Positions 1 through 12,000 of a stretch of DNA of 64,000 nt are shown piece after piece (within the stretch, counting starts at the first letter, position 1; the number at the start of each line of letters is the position of its first letter). Position numbers and translations under genes: made by a program. The DNA comes from Plakobranchus ocellatus (taxonomy: Eukaryota > Mollusca > Gastropoda > Plakobranchidae). The DNA is taken from positions 1,573,245-1,637,244 of the forward strand of contig BLXT01003739.1 in NCBI GenBank assembly GCA_019648995.1. Reading direction: 5' to 3'. The notes beneath the pieces were generated by a model, which was not told the DNA's origin, searched no databases, and saw only the letters and a program-made list of their open reading frames with translations.

Positions 1-2149
1 CTAGTAGTAGTAGTAGTATATCGCTATTTTTGCTTTTAGGCCTCTTGGCCTGTAAAAGTCCCGTCTTTATTATTAGCTAATGTTTATATTGCTTGCAAGC
101 TTCATTGAATGTTATCAAAACATGTGCCTGAGCTTTAGACCAAGATCGAAAAATTTCTTAAAGTTTTTTTGTAACCTTAGCAAATTTTGAATGAGGTTGA
201 AATATGTTCCATAGATTAATAACACGAATGGAAAATTATATATTCTTAAATGTATGTAGTGAGCTGCTGTACAACTAATTTTCCTTCTGAAATGTAAGGC
301 TTTGTTGATGCCAATGCCCTTGATGTTATTGATGATTTTATAGGTTTTAATCGGATCTTCCTAAAAAAAGTAAAATCTCCCTCCCTTCGGAGAAAACAGA
401 TTTAGATATTGTAGCCTTTCCTCATATGCCATATCTTGGCATTCTTTAACATCTTAGTATTTTGCTTCGTCGATTTTTTTTTATTGCTAATGATTAATAT
501 TTCCATGTAGGATATCTTAGAAAATTTCCAATACCTTATTGCAAAATGGGGTTCAAGAACAGTTTTTTTTTATGATTTCAAGGAGGTAAATTTATCTTGA
601 AAGATGAAAGGTCTACTTTGATACTTAGCGTTTGTTTTGCTTTATTTTTTACTCTCTGGATGTAAAATCCAACAAGCAAAAATAATATTCCTTTGAGTGC
701 CACTTCCAGATCTGTTCCTTCTTCCTGTGTATTTTAATGATTGTACTTCATCGCCCATTGTCGTTGTGCTTTAACGACAAGCAATATGTTTGCCAATATG
801 TATAATCTTACATATTGATATGTTCAAGCTTAGATTTCACAAATCAGACCATTCTTGCAGTCTCTAAACCTTTTTGAATACCATTATAGTTTCCCTTTAC
901 ATATAAGTCTTAGTAACATCTTGAAGTACTCTCGGGGCCCATATTTACTGCCAATTTTATCTGGCACTAGTGGCAGATTATTAACAAATAAACCGTCGTA
1001 AGGAAAAAAAATCATCACATATTCTCGATTCACTACGTGTAACTTTACACTGCGGGCACAGTGGATAAAAACCGCTCCCTGAAAGCTGCAGGCAGGAACC
1101 ATCTAGCGTGAGTTTGAAACCGTCGTCAGCGTTCGATGAGTCCAGAAGCCTGAGATCACCATTAATAAAAAAACAAATTAATATGCTTAGAAACACAGTT
1201 AAAGTCTAGGAGTGTAGAATGTACTATCTACGCCACACCCAGGCCCATATGTAGGTGACTTTAATATTCTATTCAATGGCAGGTGCATCAAAATTCTGAA
1301 GTCCCCATACACAAAGAAGACAACTTAAGAGGTTTGATACACCTGCCAGCGTCTGGATCTATCTAGTCTAGAAACAAGCTTATAAATACTAATTCTTACT
1401 GTGAAAGATTTGACTATGGTTACTCCGAATGGTATATATAAAAAAACTGTTTTATCATTATTATTGGTTTTTAAATTTTAATTCATTTTGGAACAATGGC
1501 AGGCAAATCAGATGTAGAGTCAATGGTTAGAAATACGAGATGTAATAACCACTTTGATATTTATTTATTTTCTGATGTCATTGAGTATTTTATATTTTGT
1601 TTTAAACTAAGAGGTTTAAATAGTAGGCTGTTCGATTGCAGTGCAGGCCAGCGCCGAGCCGCTTGAATATAGGAAAAATGAAAATCATTTTTAAAAAAAA
1701 TGCACATTTACAAAACTTCTTTTCAACTTCTTAAAAAAAAAAAAAAAAAAAAAGAAGGGAATATCAAAACAATAAAAAGGTTGCCTTCTTAAGGTCCAAA
1801 TCAACTAGTATAGATCAGAATTATGGTTATGGAAAAAAATAATGAGTATTTCTTTCCGCACGCACGATTAGATCCTCTTTTCTTTTTTTAAAAGTAGTTG
1901 TACTTGCTTGAACCAAATGATTCGTATCGCACTCTGCGAGCGTTTGGCTATGATTTTGTAAACAAACATTGCAGTCGATAACAGTACACTATACTGACCC
2001 AACAGTTTTCACAGTTTGTAGCCTGAAACGGCTAATTTTTTCGTGACTTTATCGTCTAGTTTTAGATATATTCTAAGTTAGGACAAACTTTTATCATCCA
2101 CATCTAGAATCGTGTTGAAGAGCGTTGGCGACCATAACTCTTTACTTTA
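1..2149. other. No gene recognised; AT-rich flank
   Basis: The stretch opens with a short (TAG)n run and includes an A-rich homopolymer near 1730-1755. Only short unrelated open frames occur. I see no splice-flanked coding segment, RNA gene or bounded mobile element here. Confidence 0.5.
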
Positions 2150-2199
2150 TCATAATATGATATTATTTTCCATTGCTCTGATGGTGAAGTTGTTTTTTG

Positions 2200-3270
2200 A
2201 TGGTTTCAAACATGCAGACGAGCTTTCGAACTCTCTACTAAAAGCAACGAAGGCTAAACAGAGGATGGCATTTTGATTGTTCTCAACGTGCCAGGCACGG
2301 AGACATTGCCACTGACAATAATTGGAAAAAAACCACCCAGGCCGCGGTGAATGAAGAATGTGCAAAATCTGCCAGTTGACTACACAGCAAGCAAAAAAGC
2401 ATGTAGATTGTGTGACTGGCGGCATCTTTGAAAACTGACTGCGAAAACTGGACAGAAAATTTCTCCTGCAGGGCAGGTCTATAGCTATGGTAGAGGACAA
2501 TCTCTCAGCGTACCTAAATGTTGATGTTTTGAGAAGCATCAAACCTAATTTTCTATCACCAAACACTACCAGCCACCTACAGCCGTGTGATCAGGGAATT
2601 ATAAACTTCTTCAAGCGTGTCTACGGCACCCAACCTGTGAGGAAATATGTTGACCATTCGAAGGACAAGGTGTCATCGGCATCTACCCAGCCTACATCTT
2701 CAGAGACCTTCAGAATCTCCGTTCTTTATGCCCTGTACGATATGAGAGCGGCATGGGATAAAGTGACAGAGCAAACAACGACAAAAAAATAAAAAAAAAA
2801 AAAAACCGATTTCGTCGTGCTGGATTCCTCAAGGAAGCTGAAACAGAGAGTAAGACAGCGGAGGAAGTTCCACTTACTCTTGAGGAGGATACAAGTGAAC
2901 TGGAGAAGGCAATGAAGGCACTTACAGTTGCTGTGATGTCTTTTTAGAGAGTTGTCGCTATCGACAGCAATGTTGAGACAACAGCCAGAGGTTTCCGTGT
3001 CTGAGATCTAGAGCAAACTTTGCAGTCTCAGAATTAACCTGAGTCAGACACAAATGAAGAGCCCCAGATACAAGCAGAGACTGAGAAAAGGTGACACCAA
3101 GAGAGGCAAGGGCTGCAATTGCAATCCCGCATCGTTTCGCTGATAAGGAGGAAAAAAGGAGACTCCCTATTTAATTCTCTTGAAGTTGTTGAGGATAAAG
3201 TGAAAGAGGTCAGCTCGGCAAATTGAAAACTAGAAAAATCATTGCTTGACTTTTTCAAAAGGGTTTAGAA
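2200..3270 (+). mobile_element. Tigger/pogo-like DNA transposon fossil (transposase remains)
   Basis: Plus-strand translations show the typical order of a Tigger-family (Tc1/mariner, CENP-B-like DDE) transposase: TKAKQRM, PLTIIGKKPPRPR, KNVQNLPVDYTASKKA, LRKLDRKFLLQGRSIAM, VEDNLSAYL, SPNTTSHLQPCDQGIINFFKR, RISVLYALYDMRAAWDKV, FRRAGFLKEAE and a LLDFFKRV tail. The catalytic 'VDN' Asp is VEDN here, while CDQG keeps the last Asp. The copy is disrupted by several stops and frameshifts (for example a TGA in place of Trp before LRKLDRKF), so it is inactive. The longest open piece is 2487-2792. No terminal inverted repeats were identified, and the DNA-binding N-terminus was not found. Confidence 0.85.
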
Positions 3271-3963
3271 AGTGAATAGGATAGGCTGACAGGAAGGACC
3301 AACGAAAATTTAATTAACACAACCAACCCTTTTACGGGCCAAAGAATCATCATTAAAATGACCTTGAAGAATAGGAAGATTGGGAGGCCGGCGTGGGGTG
3401 AATACATTTGGGGTGAAGTAACTGCAAAAACTGGTGCGGCGTTTGCAATATGAAGTTATTTCCCATTACATAAAAAAAAAACCCATTCTGTTATAAAATT
3501 CGCCCTTGTCAAGAAACGAAACTTTTTTCAAAAAGGTTTCTTTTCTATCGAACTTCTCATCGACGTAGCTTGCCTAGAACTTCAATGTCGATATATCCGA
3601 TATGCATTCTCGTTATTTTGGTATTTATAGAACTACTTTAGCTTTTAAAGTGTAATACTGTAAATGAAATGAATGTGCCTTCTTAAGTTGTTCCATTCAC
3701 TAGTCTGTTTCTCGATCTTATCAAGTGGGAATAGTGTGAAAGGAAGGAAAGCAAGGAAAGGCTCCAGGAAACATTGTGCAGTGTTCATACTGAGGCAACC
3801 CACACTAGACCTCAAGGCTATTTTACTATTTAGTTATGATTTTTCCACACCACTATTTAAATTGTGGGGTAACAAAAGTATCTCCACCAATTCATTGCAT
3901 TTTGATAGTTTTTGTTCCTTTCTTCTTAAAATTATTTACAATTACATACACCTACATTTTTCA

Positions 3964-4155
3964 GGGATTCTGAAAGCCTCAATACTTTCTTCAAAATATT
4001 ATACCAGAAATTTTGAACCTCATGTTAACGATATGCTATGGTCACAAGAAAGGAATAGAAATTATCATACTGAAGTAGCAGATATATCTGGCTCTCTATG
4101 CAAAGGGTTGTTTGTAAGTGGAGACTACAATGAACTTTTGGCACCTCATTTGCAG
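3964..4155 (+). CDS. Unassigned exon-like open segment
   Basis: A 192-nt open segment follows a pyrimidine-rich acceptor (CATTTTTCAG) and ends at a consensus-like donor (TTGCA|GTAAGT). It sits within a 161-codon open frame (3673-4158). The translation (FEPHVNDMLWSQERNRNYH, then SLCKGLFVSGDYNELL) has balanced, protein-like composition but matches no family I recognise. It is on the strand opposite the polycystin gene and downstream of it. It may be an internal exon of another gene, part of an old repeat, or chance. Confidence 0.25.
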
Positions 4156-4834
4156 TAAGTTAAGAAATACAAAAGAAATGCAATTACACATGTATTCATA
4201 TACAAGGGAAGACGAAATAGAATGTTTATAGGCTCATAAACTTTATTTTAGAATTTATAATTAAAATAAAGAAATGATAAATGATAAACGATATATACTG
4301 GTGAAAAAATACAATGTACAATCAAGTTGAAACAAGAAGGAGGGTGTTTTCTTTTAAAATATTTCAGAGAATCAGAATGTCAGAAAATACACATGATGTG
4401 AACATTGCGAGTCACTCAAAACATTAACACAGAGAAAAGGTTGATATGGGGCTTTATTGTGATGAATCCATTACAAAAACTTGCAAGAACGAGGAACAAA
4501 AATTTCTATAGCAATTCGTTTGAAAGATGGAGAATTTGGATGAACTACAAATTGGTTCAAAGCACAAACTGGTTTCAACTAAAACTCCTTACAAAATATG
4601 GAGCTTAAATGCAAAACTCATTTTGTCATTAAAAAAAGAAAGATGAATAGAAAAGCAAATCCACAATATTGTTAATTCTATATAAAAAAAACAACCTCCA
4701 AATGCAGCAGCAAGCAGTTAAAATTAGAGCACTTAAACAGCCAAGTCTTGCTAGGTATTTTTTATCAGTTGAAGAAATCAGTTTCCTCACTTTAGGCTAG
4801 GTAGTTAATTCCTGCCTAATTAAAAAAAAACCCT

Positions 4835-4838
4835 AAAA

Positions 4839-4878
<40 letters not shown>

Positions 4879-4900
4879 TTTTTCGTGTGTGTGTGTGGGG
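4835..4900. repeat. Compound simple repeat A-(TA)-T-(GT)-G
   Basis: Consecutive runs of poly-A, (TA)n, poly-T, (GT)n and poly-G lie between about 4835 and 4905. The (A)n(TA)n(T)n part is self-complementary and could extrude as a hairpin. Confidence 0.9.
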
Positions 4901-4984
4901 GGGGAGCAGTAATAAAAAATGATTGATTAACTACTGAAAGGGTGACCAAGAGATTCAGTCCATTCAATTCCATAAGCAACCAAT

Positions 4985-5480
4985 TACAACGGAGTATTCG
5001 TGACCTGTGACGATTACCAGAACAAGCAATAGAGCACTCAGAACCTGTCACGGTTAGAACAAGCAATAAATAGAGCACTCGTAATCTGTGACGATTACCA
5101 GTACAACCAATGAAACTGCCCTAACCTGTCACGATTATCAGAAAAAAGAAAAAGTGGTAGAGCATTGGTAACCTGTGATGATTACCAGAAAAAGCGATAG
5201 AGCATTATTTATTATTAAATTTTTTTTTATTAGAACAAGCAAGAGAGCATTCATCATCTAAAAATTCCATTTTCCACCAACAAAAACAAAAAAACAATTG
5301 AATATTCATAACCTGCAAAGTTCCATTATTAGAACAAGCAACAGAGCATTTATGACAGATAATTTTCGAATACCAGATCAGCAACTAAGCATTCATAAAT
5401 TCGAGACTTGATAATCAGACAAGCAACAGAGGATTATTGATATGTGACAATTACCAGGATAAACAGTGCATTGTCAGTAC
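4985..5480. repeat. Degenerate minisatellite with CCTGTGACGATTACCAG core
   Basis: The core 'cctgtgacgattaccagaacaa' followed by 'gcaatagagca' recurs with substitutions at about 5004, 5045, 5087, 5124, 5170 and 5440, usually 38-46 bp apart, with more diverged units between. It lies just downstream of the last polycystin exon. Confidence 0.75.
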
Positions 5481-5540
5481 CGGCCATCATAATTATAATT
5501 AGGGCAGTAGAGGTTTCGACAATCTTGCGCTGATTCAATA

Positions 5541-5546
<6 letters not shown>

Positions 5547-5588
<42 letters not shown>
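5547..5588. repeat. (TA)n microsatellite
   Basis: A nearly uninterrupted TA dinucleotide run of about 42 bp, 24 bp downstream of the polycystin stop codon on the minus strand. It would fall in the 3' UTR or just beyond it. Confidence 0.95.
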
Positions 5589-5595
<7 letters not shown>

Positions 5596-5612
5596 TATTA
5601 TATGTTTATTTT

Positions 5613-6057
5613 CTATGCTGGACCTTTACGCTGAGAGCTGGACTGTCCAAAAAAGAAGTTCAAATAGAGCAATACTGTGTTGACCATGTGCTTGGCCACA
5701 GCTTTTTCATATTTGTACTGCAGTAAGCGAGCAATAGAAAATGAATCTCGCAAGATGGCTATGAACATGAAAAGCACAAAATACTGGCTGATAACCATAA
5801 AGGAGAGGAAAAACATTCTCCCAATGAATTGATTGGCATTAATGACAACATCATAGTCTGGTTCTCCAAGGATGAAGAAGAGAAGTGCATACATTGTGTC
5901 CCTGAATGTAGAGTAGCTTTTCACATAGTTGCCAAATGCTAACCGACCCAGGGAGCCAAAGCCAAAAATGACGAAGATAACGCAGAACATGAATGCTTGA
6001 AAATCGCCCACACCGAGGTCCAATGAATTGGTGAAGATCTTCATAAATGGGTTGAAC
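5613..6057 (-). CDS. Polycystin-1-like last exon 24 (S5, pore loop, S6, C-tail)
   Basis: A 445-nt terminal exon after a long pyrimidine-rich acceptor (TTACCTCAG), residues 1162-1308, ending in TAG at 5613. It encodes FNPFMKIFTNSL, S5 (FCVIFVIFGFGSLGRLAFG), a pore loop SYSTFRDTMYALLFFILGEPDY, and S6 (YFVLFMFIAILRDSF). It aligns without gaps to the PKD2 pore region, with LGE at the position of the PKD2 selectivity-filter LGD. The ~45-residue C-tail is short and lacks an evident coiled coil or EF hand. An AATAAA on the minus strand lies at 5605-5610, too close to the stop to be convincing as the sole poly(A) signal. Confidence 0.97.
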
Positions 6058-9000
6058 CTGAGGTAAAGTATATTAAAATAATTGTGAAATGACAAGAAAA
6101 AAGAAAGCAACCATATAATATATCTGTAACAGCATTCTCTTATCTTTATATGTCTAACTCCACTCTTCTCATCTCAACACCGCTGCTTGCAGTAAGCAAA
6201 TGATTTTGTATCAATGCAATTTTACATGGTTACTCTCGGTGATATGTTAAAGTCATCCAAATATAAAATCACACAATTCTATTTTCCCACTGCTCATCAA
6301 GTATAAATTGGTTGATTAAAAAAACTGCGTAACACCCATTAATCTGTTAAGAAATATTTTTCAATTACTCTGAGGGGTTCCTTTTTTTTTTTTTTTTTAA
6401 AGAAAAAAGTTTTCCATCTTAAAACACTTCACTGCTTCGAGTCCAAACCCATCCTCCTTACAAAATCCCAATAGGGTCAAATTTGGCTATGGCATGATGT
6501 TTCAAAGTGTAAACGTTTCCTTTAAAAAAAAATTTTTTTAAATGGCATGATGAAACACCATTCACAAAAAATGATATGGATCTAGGTCATGACATTTTTT
6601 TAAAGCAGTAACTTTTTCTTTAGTGTAACTCAGCATTCAAGAGATTATGGCGATTTGGTCACTTTTGTATTATGTAGCAGCAAGATTGATGAAAACACTT
6701 TTGAAGTATACTTTTTCGATTTTATATATAAAATGAGCAAATTATGGAACCATCTGAAAGCCAAGTTTGCTGCCTGCATATTATACTGCCATAAGTGTAA
6801 AACTTCAGTTTTGAAATACACAGGACAAAAGTAGTTTCCTTTGCTATTTATTATCCAATTTTATTGAAATTTTGCAAACAGTGTTTTTTAGACCCCACTT
6901 CACGGAAAAAGTATTTTTATTTCTATTGTTAATATATACACTGAAATTAAGTCTGAAATGATGAAAAAATTTATTCCAATTATACTGATGTCTGTAAATC
7001 AAGTTTTAACCCTATCCGAATGAGGTCTTTTATTGTATTTGTACGTCAGGGGTGACCGAGTGCCCCCACATTTTAAATAGCAAATAGTCTTATCCGTATG
7101 TGTGAGGTAACTGTGTGTCCCCATACTCTATATAGTAAAAAAAACCAGGGAGGGTTTCAGAAATGATCTCAGGTCAGTTCAATAATGATTTTCTGTCAAT
7201 CATTATTATGTAATCATATGTCAAATTGAATTTTTGAGAAATATTTAAAAGCTGAAAGAAAAATTCCCATTTTAAGAATTTTTTAAAAATTAAAAACAAG
7301 CCTTGCAGTAACAAATTACCCTACACGTACAGATAGGATCAAATGTAATTTAATTAAATTGCTTTTTATGCTGTTGTAAGTCACTTGACTACAATTTTTG
7401 TGAAGATAATGATGCTCTTGTATGTCTAATAATTACTTTTGCATAGTGATTCTTTAATAGCATTGCATGGGTATGTTTAATTACAACAAGATTTTGCATG
7501 AAATTCGATGTTCACGTTGGTCACTAAAGTGATCCTCATTGATGCATGACAATTACATAGTGGCTGATTACTCTCCTTCATGATGTCAGACTATGCACAT
7601 TATTCACTTAAATTTCAAAGCCTTAAAAAAAATCATAATACATCTAATTATAGTGATGCAATTAATCTTTTTTAAGAATATGAAGCATAAACTGTAAAAA
7701 TTAACAAAATATCATTTTAATTGTTTTTTTTTTTATTAAAGTGAAGAAAAGGAAAGAACTGCATGATTTTGAAGGATTTTTTTCTGAAAACTATTGTGAA
7801 AATGTTTTGAGAATAAAAAAAAAATCCCTTCACATTTTGGAAAATCACTACCTACTGATGATGCTTTTTACACAACCAGTTTGCTTTAAAAATTGAGAAT
7901 CTTGTACATCCAATTCGATATGCCCAATGAAGACTTAGAAGCAGAGCTTTAAATGAACAACATTAGCAATATAGATTTAGGTAGTGTGTTTAATTATCAG
8001 TAGAAAAAAGATTGATACAGATAAATTCCTCCAACTTCTAAGGCCTCTAGCCGCAAAGGCTGGCTGAGCCAATATGGGACAGGAAATAAAAATGTATCTA
8101 GTTTGAATCAAATCAGATAAGAGATGGCAACAAGAATATTTCAAATGCATGTCCATGGAATATTTATAATGATTCCTCTTTGCAAAGAAATTCTACATGC
8201 ACTGTCAACCCTCATATCCCTGGTGGAGCTAGAGATCCTCCACAAAGTATCTCTCAGTCTGTAAATTCTGTGCCACCTTCTCTAGTTCCTTGCAGGTCTT
8301 GGCCATAACTTTCACTGTGCCTCAGTGTCATATCTCATATTGTTAAAGTCTTCTTTTTGGATCCAAGTCTCTATGGCTTCCACCTCAAACTCATTCTTGC
8401 TTTGCTGTTTGGGTATCTTATCAATGCAAGCTCTATGCATCTCCATTTCCTCTTGTAATCTTTGTTTGTATTGGATTTTTCTGTGATCTCTTGTACAGTT
8501 CCTAAGTGGGAGAGATAGCATCCTTGTCTGACTCCTGTAATTATATTGAGGTGTTAGATAAGCGGGCTACAATGAAGAAACACTGTTGCAGGCTTCTTAA
8601 AGTTTATCACAACTACCAATTTCTGGGGGATGCCTTAGTGTCTGAGTTTTTTTCTAAAATGAATTTTTCTGCATCCTGTCAAAGGCTTTTTGATAGTCTG
8701 TGAAATTCATGTTCATGTACAATGATTGTTCGAAACAATCCGCAAAAAAGCCATCTGGTCACTGCAAGATTTTCCTTTTCCAAACATAACTTGCTCGCCT
8801 TTATTATTGCACAGCTGCCAAGTTTGGAAATATTTTAAAAAAAGAACACCCTATCAACATATTGGCATATGCGTATAGTTGTAAGAAATTAACAGGATAT
8901 TATGAATAAGAAAAGCAGTATTCCCCTGAGAGTTATGTAATGACTTTGTCAAAGAGAGAAAAAAAATGAGAGAATAATGTGAGATAATTAGTAAATTGTA

Positions 9001-12000
9001 TGTATTTATAAATATTTATCCTTTCCTCAAAAAAAAAAAAAAACTGTCTTGATGAAGAACACATCTACCACTCCTTTTTTTTATCGTTCACTTTTGACTT
9101 TCCATTTCCTAACAACCTTCAATACAATCCTAATCTTCAGATTAACCATTATTTCAAACTGCCCAAACTAGCAAAAACTTGAAATCCTTTATAAATCCCA
9201 TAAGCATCCTAACAATTAACTTGCTCTTTTTCTTTACTTATGGCTCCAAATAAATTTCCTAGGAGATAATGACTGGGAGTCAAGTGTTTTCTGTAAGTTT
9301 TTGCTTGGGTGTGCATGTGTGATTCCTTTGGTTGCCCGCAGAAAATTTGGAGAGAATATTTCGAGGGCCGCCACGTAAACTATGGTAACTCGTGTTTTGC
9401 AAATTTTACAGGAGACAAAAAAAACTTCACAGTTTCTTTTATTCTGACGACACCAGTTTGATTTTTACACATAAACGTCCACATAACAAGGGCTAATAGT
9501 CTATGTCTTTATTTTTCATTATTATTTCATAATATGCTAATTATCTGAGTTACCATATTTTGTCGTATAAAAGATCACACGTAAACCATTGTATCTCGAG
9601 TTACAATAAATTTTCAAGTGCCAGTCCACGCGAATACTATGGTAAGTCTGAGTTACAATAGTTTACGCGTGAAGTAGAGCCGGCATGTAAACACTTACAA
9701 TTGTTTTCCCAAGTAGAAAACTGACTTTTATTTACATTAGTGCATTCATTTATTTTCATCTTTTAATTGATATATCCCAACAAATACAAGTTACATTGCA
9801 ATGGTAAAAAAGCGTATTAATTGGTATTCAAAGTGTCAAGTCATTCATAATATATCGTTTGGAATATAAAAAACATAAAATATAAATAAAACGTAAGCAA
9901 ACTTATTGAGCCATAAAATAAAGACTTAGGCTTGAAACAAAACACTCAGTCTCCGTACTTAAGGTTAGCAGTCTTTTTTTTTTAGATAACCATGCAAAAC
10001 AAACATAAGCTCCAGACAAGATTATATGCATTATGTGTCGAGTTATATTGTTGTTATTGCATGTGTGTAACTGAATACATTACAAATATGAAAACAGTAA
10101 TATCAAATTACAATGATATTTATGTGGGTTTTTTTTTCATATTTTTCATCTAGGCAATAATAATCGTTATAATGTACTATAATTTATTCTTGAAAATTCA
10201 TAATATTAAGACTTAACTCGTTAAGAAAAGGCCAATAAGACAAAGACTTAGCTGCCTGAAATACATAGCATTTACGGTATCTTTATCTTTAAGAGGTTGA
10301 AAATTGATGGTGATCTTTGGGAATAATTTGAGCTTTACAAAGAGACTGTAAATCATCATATTTGTCTTTATCGATCCCAGGACTTTTTCCGAAATTGAGC
10401 ACATCAGATTTAATCTCATGAAAATCAACACTGTGCTGCACTTTCCTTATTCTCTGAGCTAAATTGAGCTGATCGTACTGTGCATCATAATCATACAAAA
10501 TGGGATTTTCTTTGGTTGTTTTCATGGATTTAATGTTTAACCATTGTACTTTTTGTCTATCAACGTCGAGGTCGAAGCTTTTCAAATGGCCAGCAACTTG
10601 TTTAAAATCAAAAAAGCAATGCTCATCAAGTTCCTTAACAATGTAATGGGGCTTCGTGCGTTTAGCAGCACTTATTACACCCGCCCAATGTGGCGTAGTG
10701 TAGATGTCCAAATCTTTACTTACACGCTCTAAAGTGGCATGGACACTGTCGTTCTCATTCTTACTGTGACCTTTAATGAAAAAATTGTGCTCTATTTGTG
10801 AAAAACTAAACTTAGTTAAAGCATACCACAGCATGGTAAGAAAATATTTGTTTCGGTTTTGACCGCCGCAAGAATCGGAATACAATGATACAAATTCAAC
10901 ACCTCTCTCGTGTGCACACTTGAGATAATCAAACACACAAGATCCGATCTCATTCGATCCTCTTGCAGCAATACCTTCATGCCATACATTGCAAACAGCT
11001 TGACCACTTCCAAGGTCATACAGGGATAAATTAAATGTATTNNNNNNNNNNNNNNNNNNNNNNNNNNNNNNNNNNNNNNNNNNNNNNNNNNNNNNTAATC
11101 AAAACAAAGTGAAAGTTTCTTCTTGTTTGTCCTACTTTCTTCTTTGTCTTTGATCTTTTTCTCCTGTACTCTGGCTTTGTTTCGATGATGGTCATTGTAC
11201 AGCTGCTTTTGTTTATCCTTCTCGTCAAGAGACAGGTTTTCGAAAGAGACACAAAAATCGCATCTATCTTTGCTTGGGTTATGGAAACCAAGGTTAAACT
11301 CCGTTCGAAACAGTTCACAGTAGACGGTAGAAGAAGCAATGGTAACTGCTTGCTCCTTATGCCTAGTTTCACAATAGAGTCTGTACATCGTGGCTAAATT
11401 TAGTGAAGCACCTAGATACAGCCTCTCGCTATCCTTGCGGCAGTAATGACTCTCTACTGTGGAAAAGGACCTAATATGAGCTCTTATCCTTTCCCTTTCC
11501 TCCTTCATCAAATCGGACATTTTTTTATGCCTCCCTCGCATGTCTGGCGAGATATGACCGCCCTCATCTTTTTTAGAAAGTGCCGTGAAAACAAACTGAT
11601 CACTTAATCCCAATGTGTGCAAAAAGAATGTTTTACAGACAGGGTTCTTCTCTCCATCTATTTCCAAATGGTATTTCACGCTTTTCGCTCTCTGGACGTC
11701 GCATTGCCAGTTGCCTTATCCTTGACAGCAACATTGTGGCAGATGTACATTCTTCTTTTGTCAATGCTCCGTGTCTGCCAAAACAAATGGAATATTATTT
11801 CTCTCTGTTCTCTATCGATCCTACCATTGCATTCTGCAGGCTGTTCCACAGCCGGCCTTCATTATCTTTCTGCCCACAACCTTGCCTTTCCTGTTTGTGT
11901 ATTCTTCTCCCAGATTAAGGGTTTTCTTTCTCTTCATGTCTTTCCAACTGCTTTCATTCCATCTTCTCTTCCTGCCCCTCACTATTTGGGAGATCTCTGA

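Noticed and set aside
5605-5610. AATAAA as the polycystin poly(A) signal
   Set aside because: It lies only three bases past the stop codon in AT-repeat sequence, so it is likely coincidental.
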